The notes beneath the pieces were generated by a model that was not told the origin of the DNA, did not search any database, and saw only the letters and a list, made by a program, of their open reading frames with translations. DNA of 64,000 nucleotides from JAFCUW01 sp049897565 (GTDB taxonomy: Bacteria > Pseudomonadota > Gammaproteobacteria > Burkholderiales > Burkholderiaceae_D): positions 29,249-93,248 of the forward strand of contig NZ_JAFCWM010000020.1 of the NCBI RefSeq assembly GCF_049897565.1. The letters are read 5' to 3'. This document shows, in pieces, positions 63,887 to 64,000 of this stretch (position 1 is the stretch's first letter; each line of letters opens with the position of its first letter). The position numbers and the translations under genes are program-made.

Positions 63887-64000
63887 AGGCTGTTGAAAAA
63901 TCCCGCCGCCCTGTCAACGGGACGGCGGGGGTATACGTTGTGTAATGAGAACAACTTTCCCCTTCGAAACTATGCGCAAGACCGACGTCACCCAGCACGC
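63887..64000 (+). mobile_element. probable left end of an insertion sequence
   Basis: AGCAGGCTGTTGAAAAAT, immediately after the protease stop, resembles terminal repeats of IS1182-like elements. A GC-rich hairpin (63902-63911 with 63919-63929, one mismatch) follows and may also end the operon's transcript. A transposase-like open frame starts at 63945. The right end is beyond the window. Confidence 0.55.
63945..64000 (+). CDS. transposase, 5' end only
   Basis: The frame reads MRTTFPFETMRKTDVTQHA and runs off the window. MRKTDVTQ resembles the start of IS1182/IS5-type transposases. An internal ATG at 63972 is an alternative start. Only 19 codons are visible. Confidence 0.5.
   Translation, partial: MRTTFPFETMRKTDVTQH

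Overview
The window is high-GC, densely coded and reads as a betaproteobacterial chromosome, most likely Oxalobacteraceae (Massilia, Duganella or Telluria type). This rests on the gene set (class I phaC with phaR, a complete MSHA-pilus cluster, PEP-CTERM proteins, paired acyl-CoA dehydrogenases), not on a database search. No rRNA, CRISPR array or phage structural gene is visible.

Layout. 1-17 kb is mostly housekeeping: the end of an EamA exporter, a hybrid histidine kinase wrecked by a stop and three frameshifts, a YecE-like protein, trxC, cheV, metC, rimO, phaR and phaC, pgeF with rluD, bamD, yaaA, a PIN protein and a methionine aminotransferase. 17-23 kb is a decay zone: a membrane gene with an in-frame stop, a second membrane gene cut by a 246-bp IS1595-derived element with an 8-bp target duplication, a remnant of the aminotransferase gene, a degenerate HD-GYP protein, an asparaginase, and a Ser/Thr kinase-sensor gene that lost its N-lobe and activation loop. 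23-39 kb, all on the minus strand, is the MSHA type IV pilus cluster in two blocks, mshEGF-A-CDOPQ then mshIJKLMN, packed with ATGA and TGATG overlaps. 39-46 kb holds an acyl-CoA catabolism locus, two facing operons (APH-like kinase and acyl-CoA dehydrogenase; two acyl-CoA dehydrogenases and two MaoC hydratases) that share a 13-bp palindromic promoter motif. 46-54 kb has prc, an M50 peptidase, tdk, two tandem PEP-CTERM genes (one beheaded), an S45 acylase and a ParB-like protein.

From 54.3 kb a genomic island starts at tRNA-Leu(TAA): a tyrosine integrase, a hypothetical gene, an AlpA-like regulator, a winged-helix protein followed by a cluster of GCTAC-N7-GTAGC sites, a two-gene unit divergent from a small XRE regulator, and a three-gene secreted operon (unknown exported protein, Tat-exported tyrosinase, trypsin-like protease) behind a strong sigma-70 promoter. 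The window ends in what looks like the left end of an insertion sequence. The far end of the island is not in view.

A family of intergenic palindromes with core GTCAGACC/GGTCTGAC occurs at five gene ends between 3.6 and 46 kb and in no gene. The most system-like new element is the tyrosinase and protease operon on the island. The best-supported structural find is the IS1595-derived insertion at 18.2 kb, because removing it with one target copy restores an intact reading frame.
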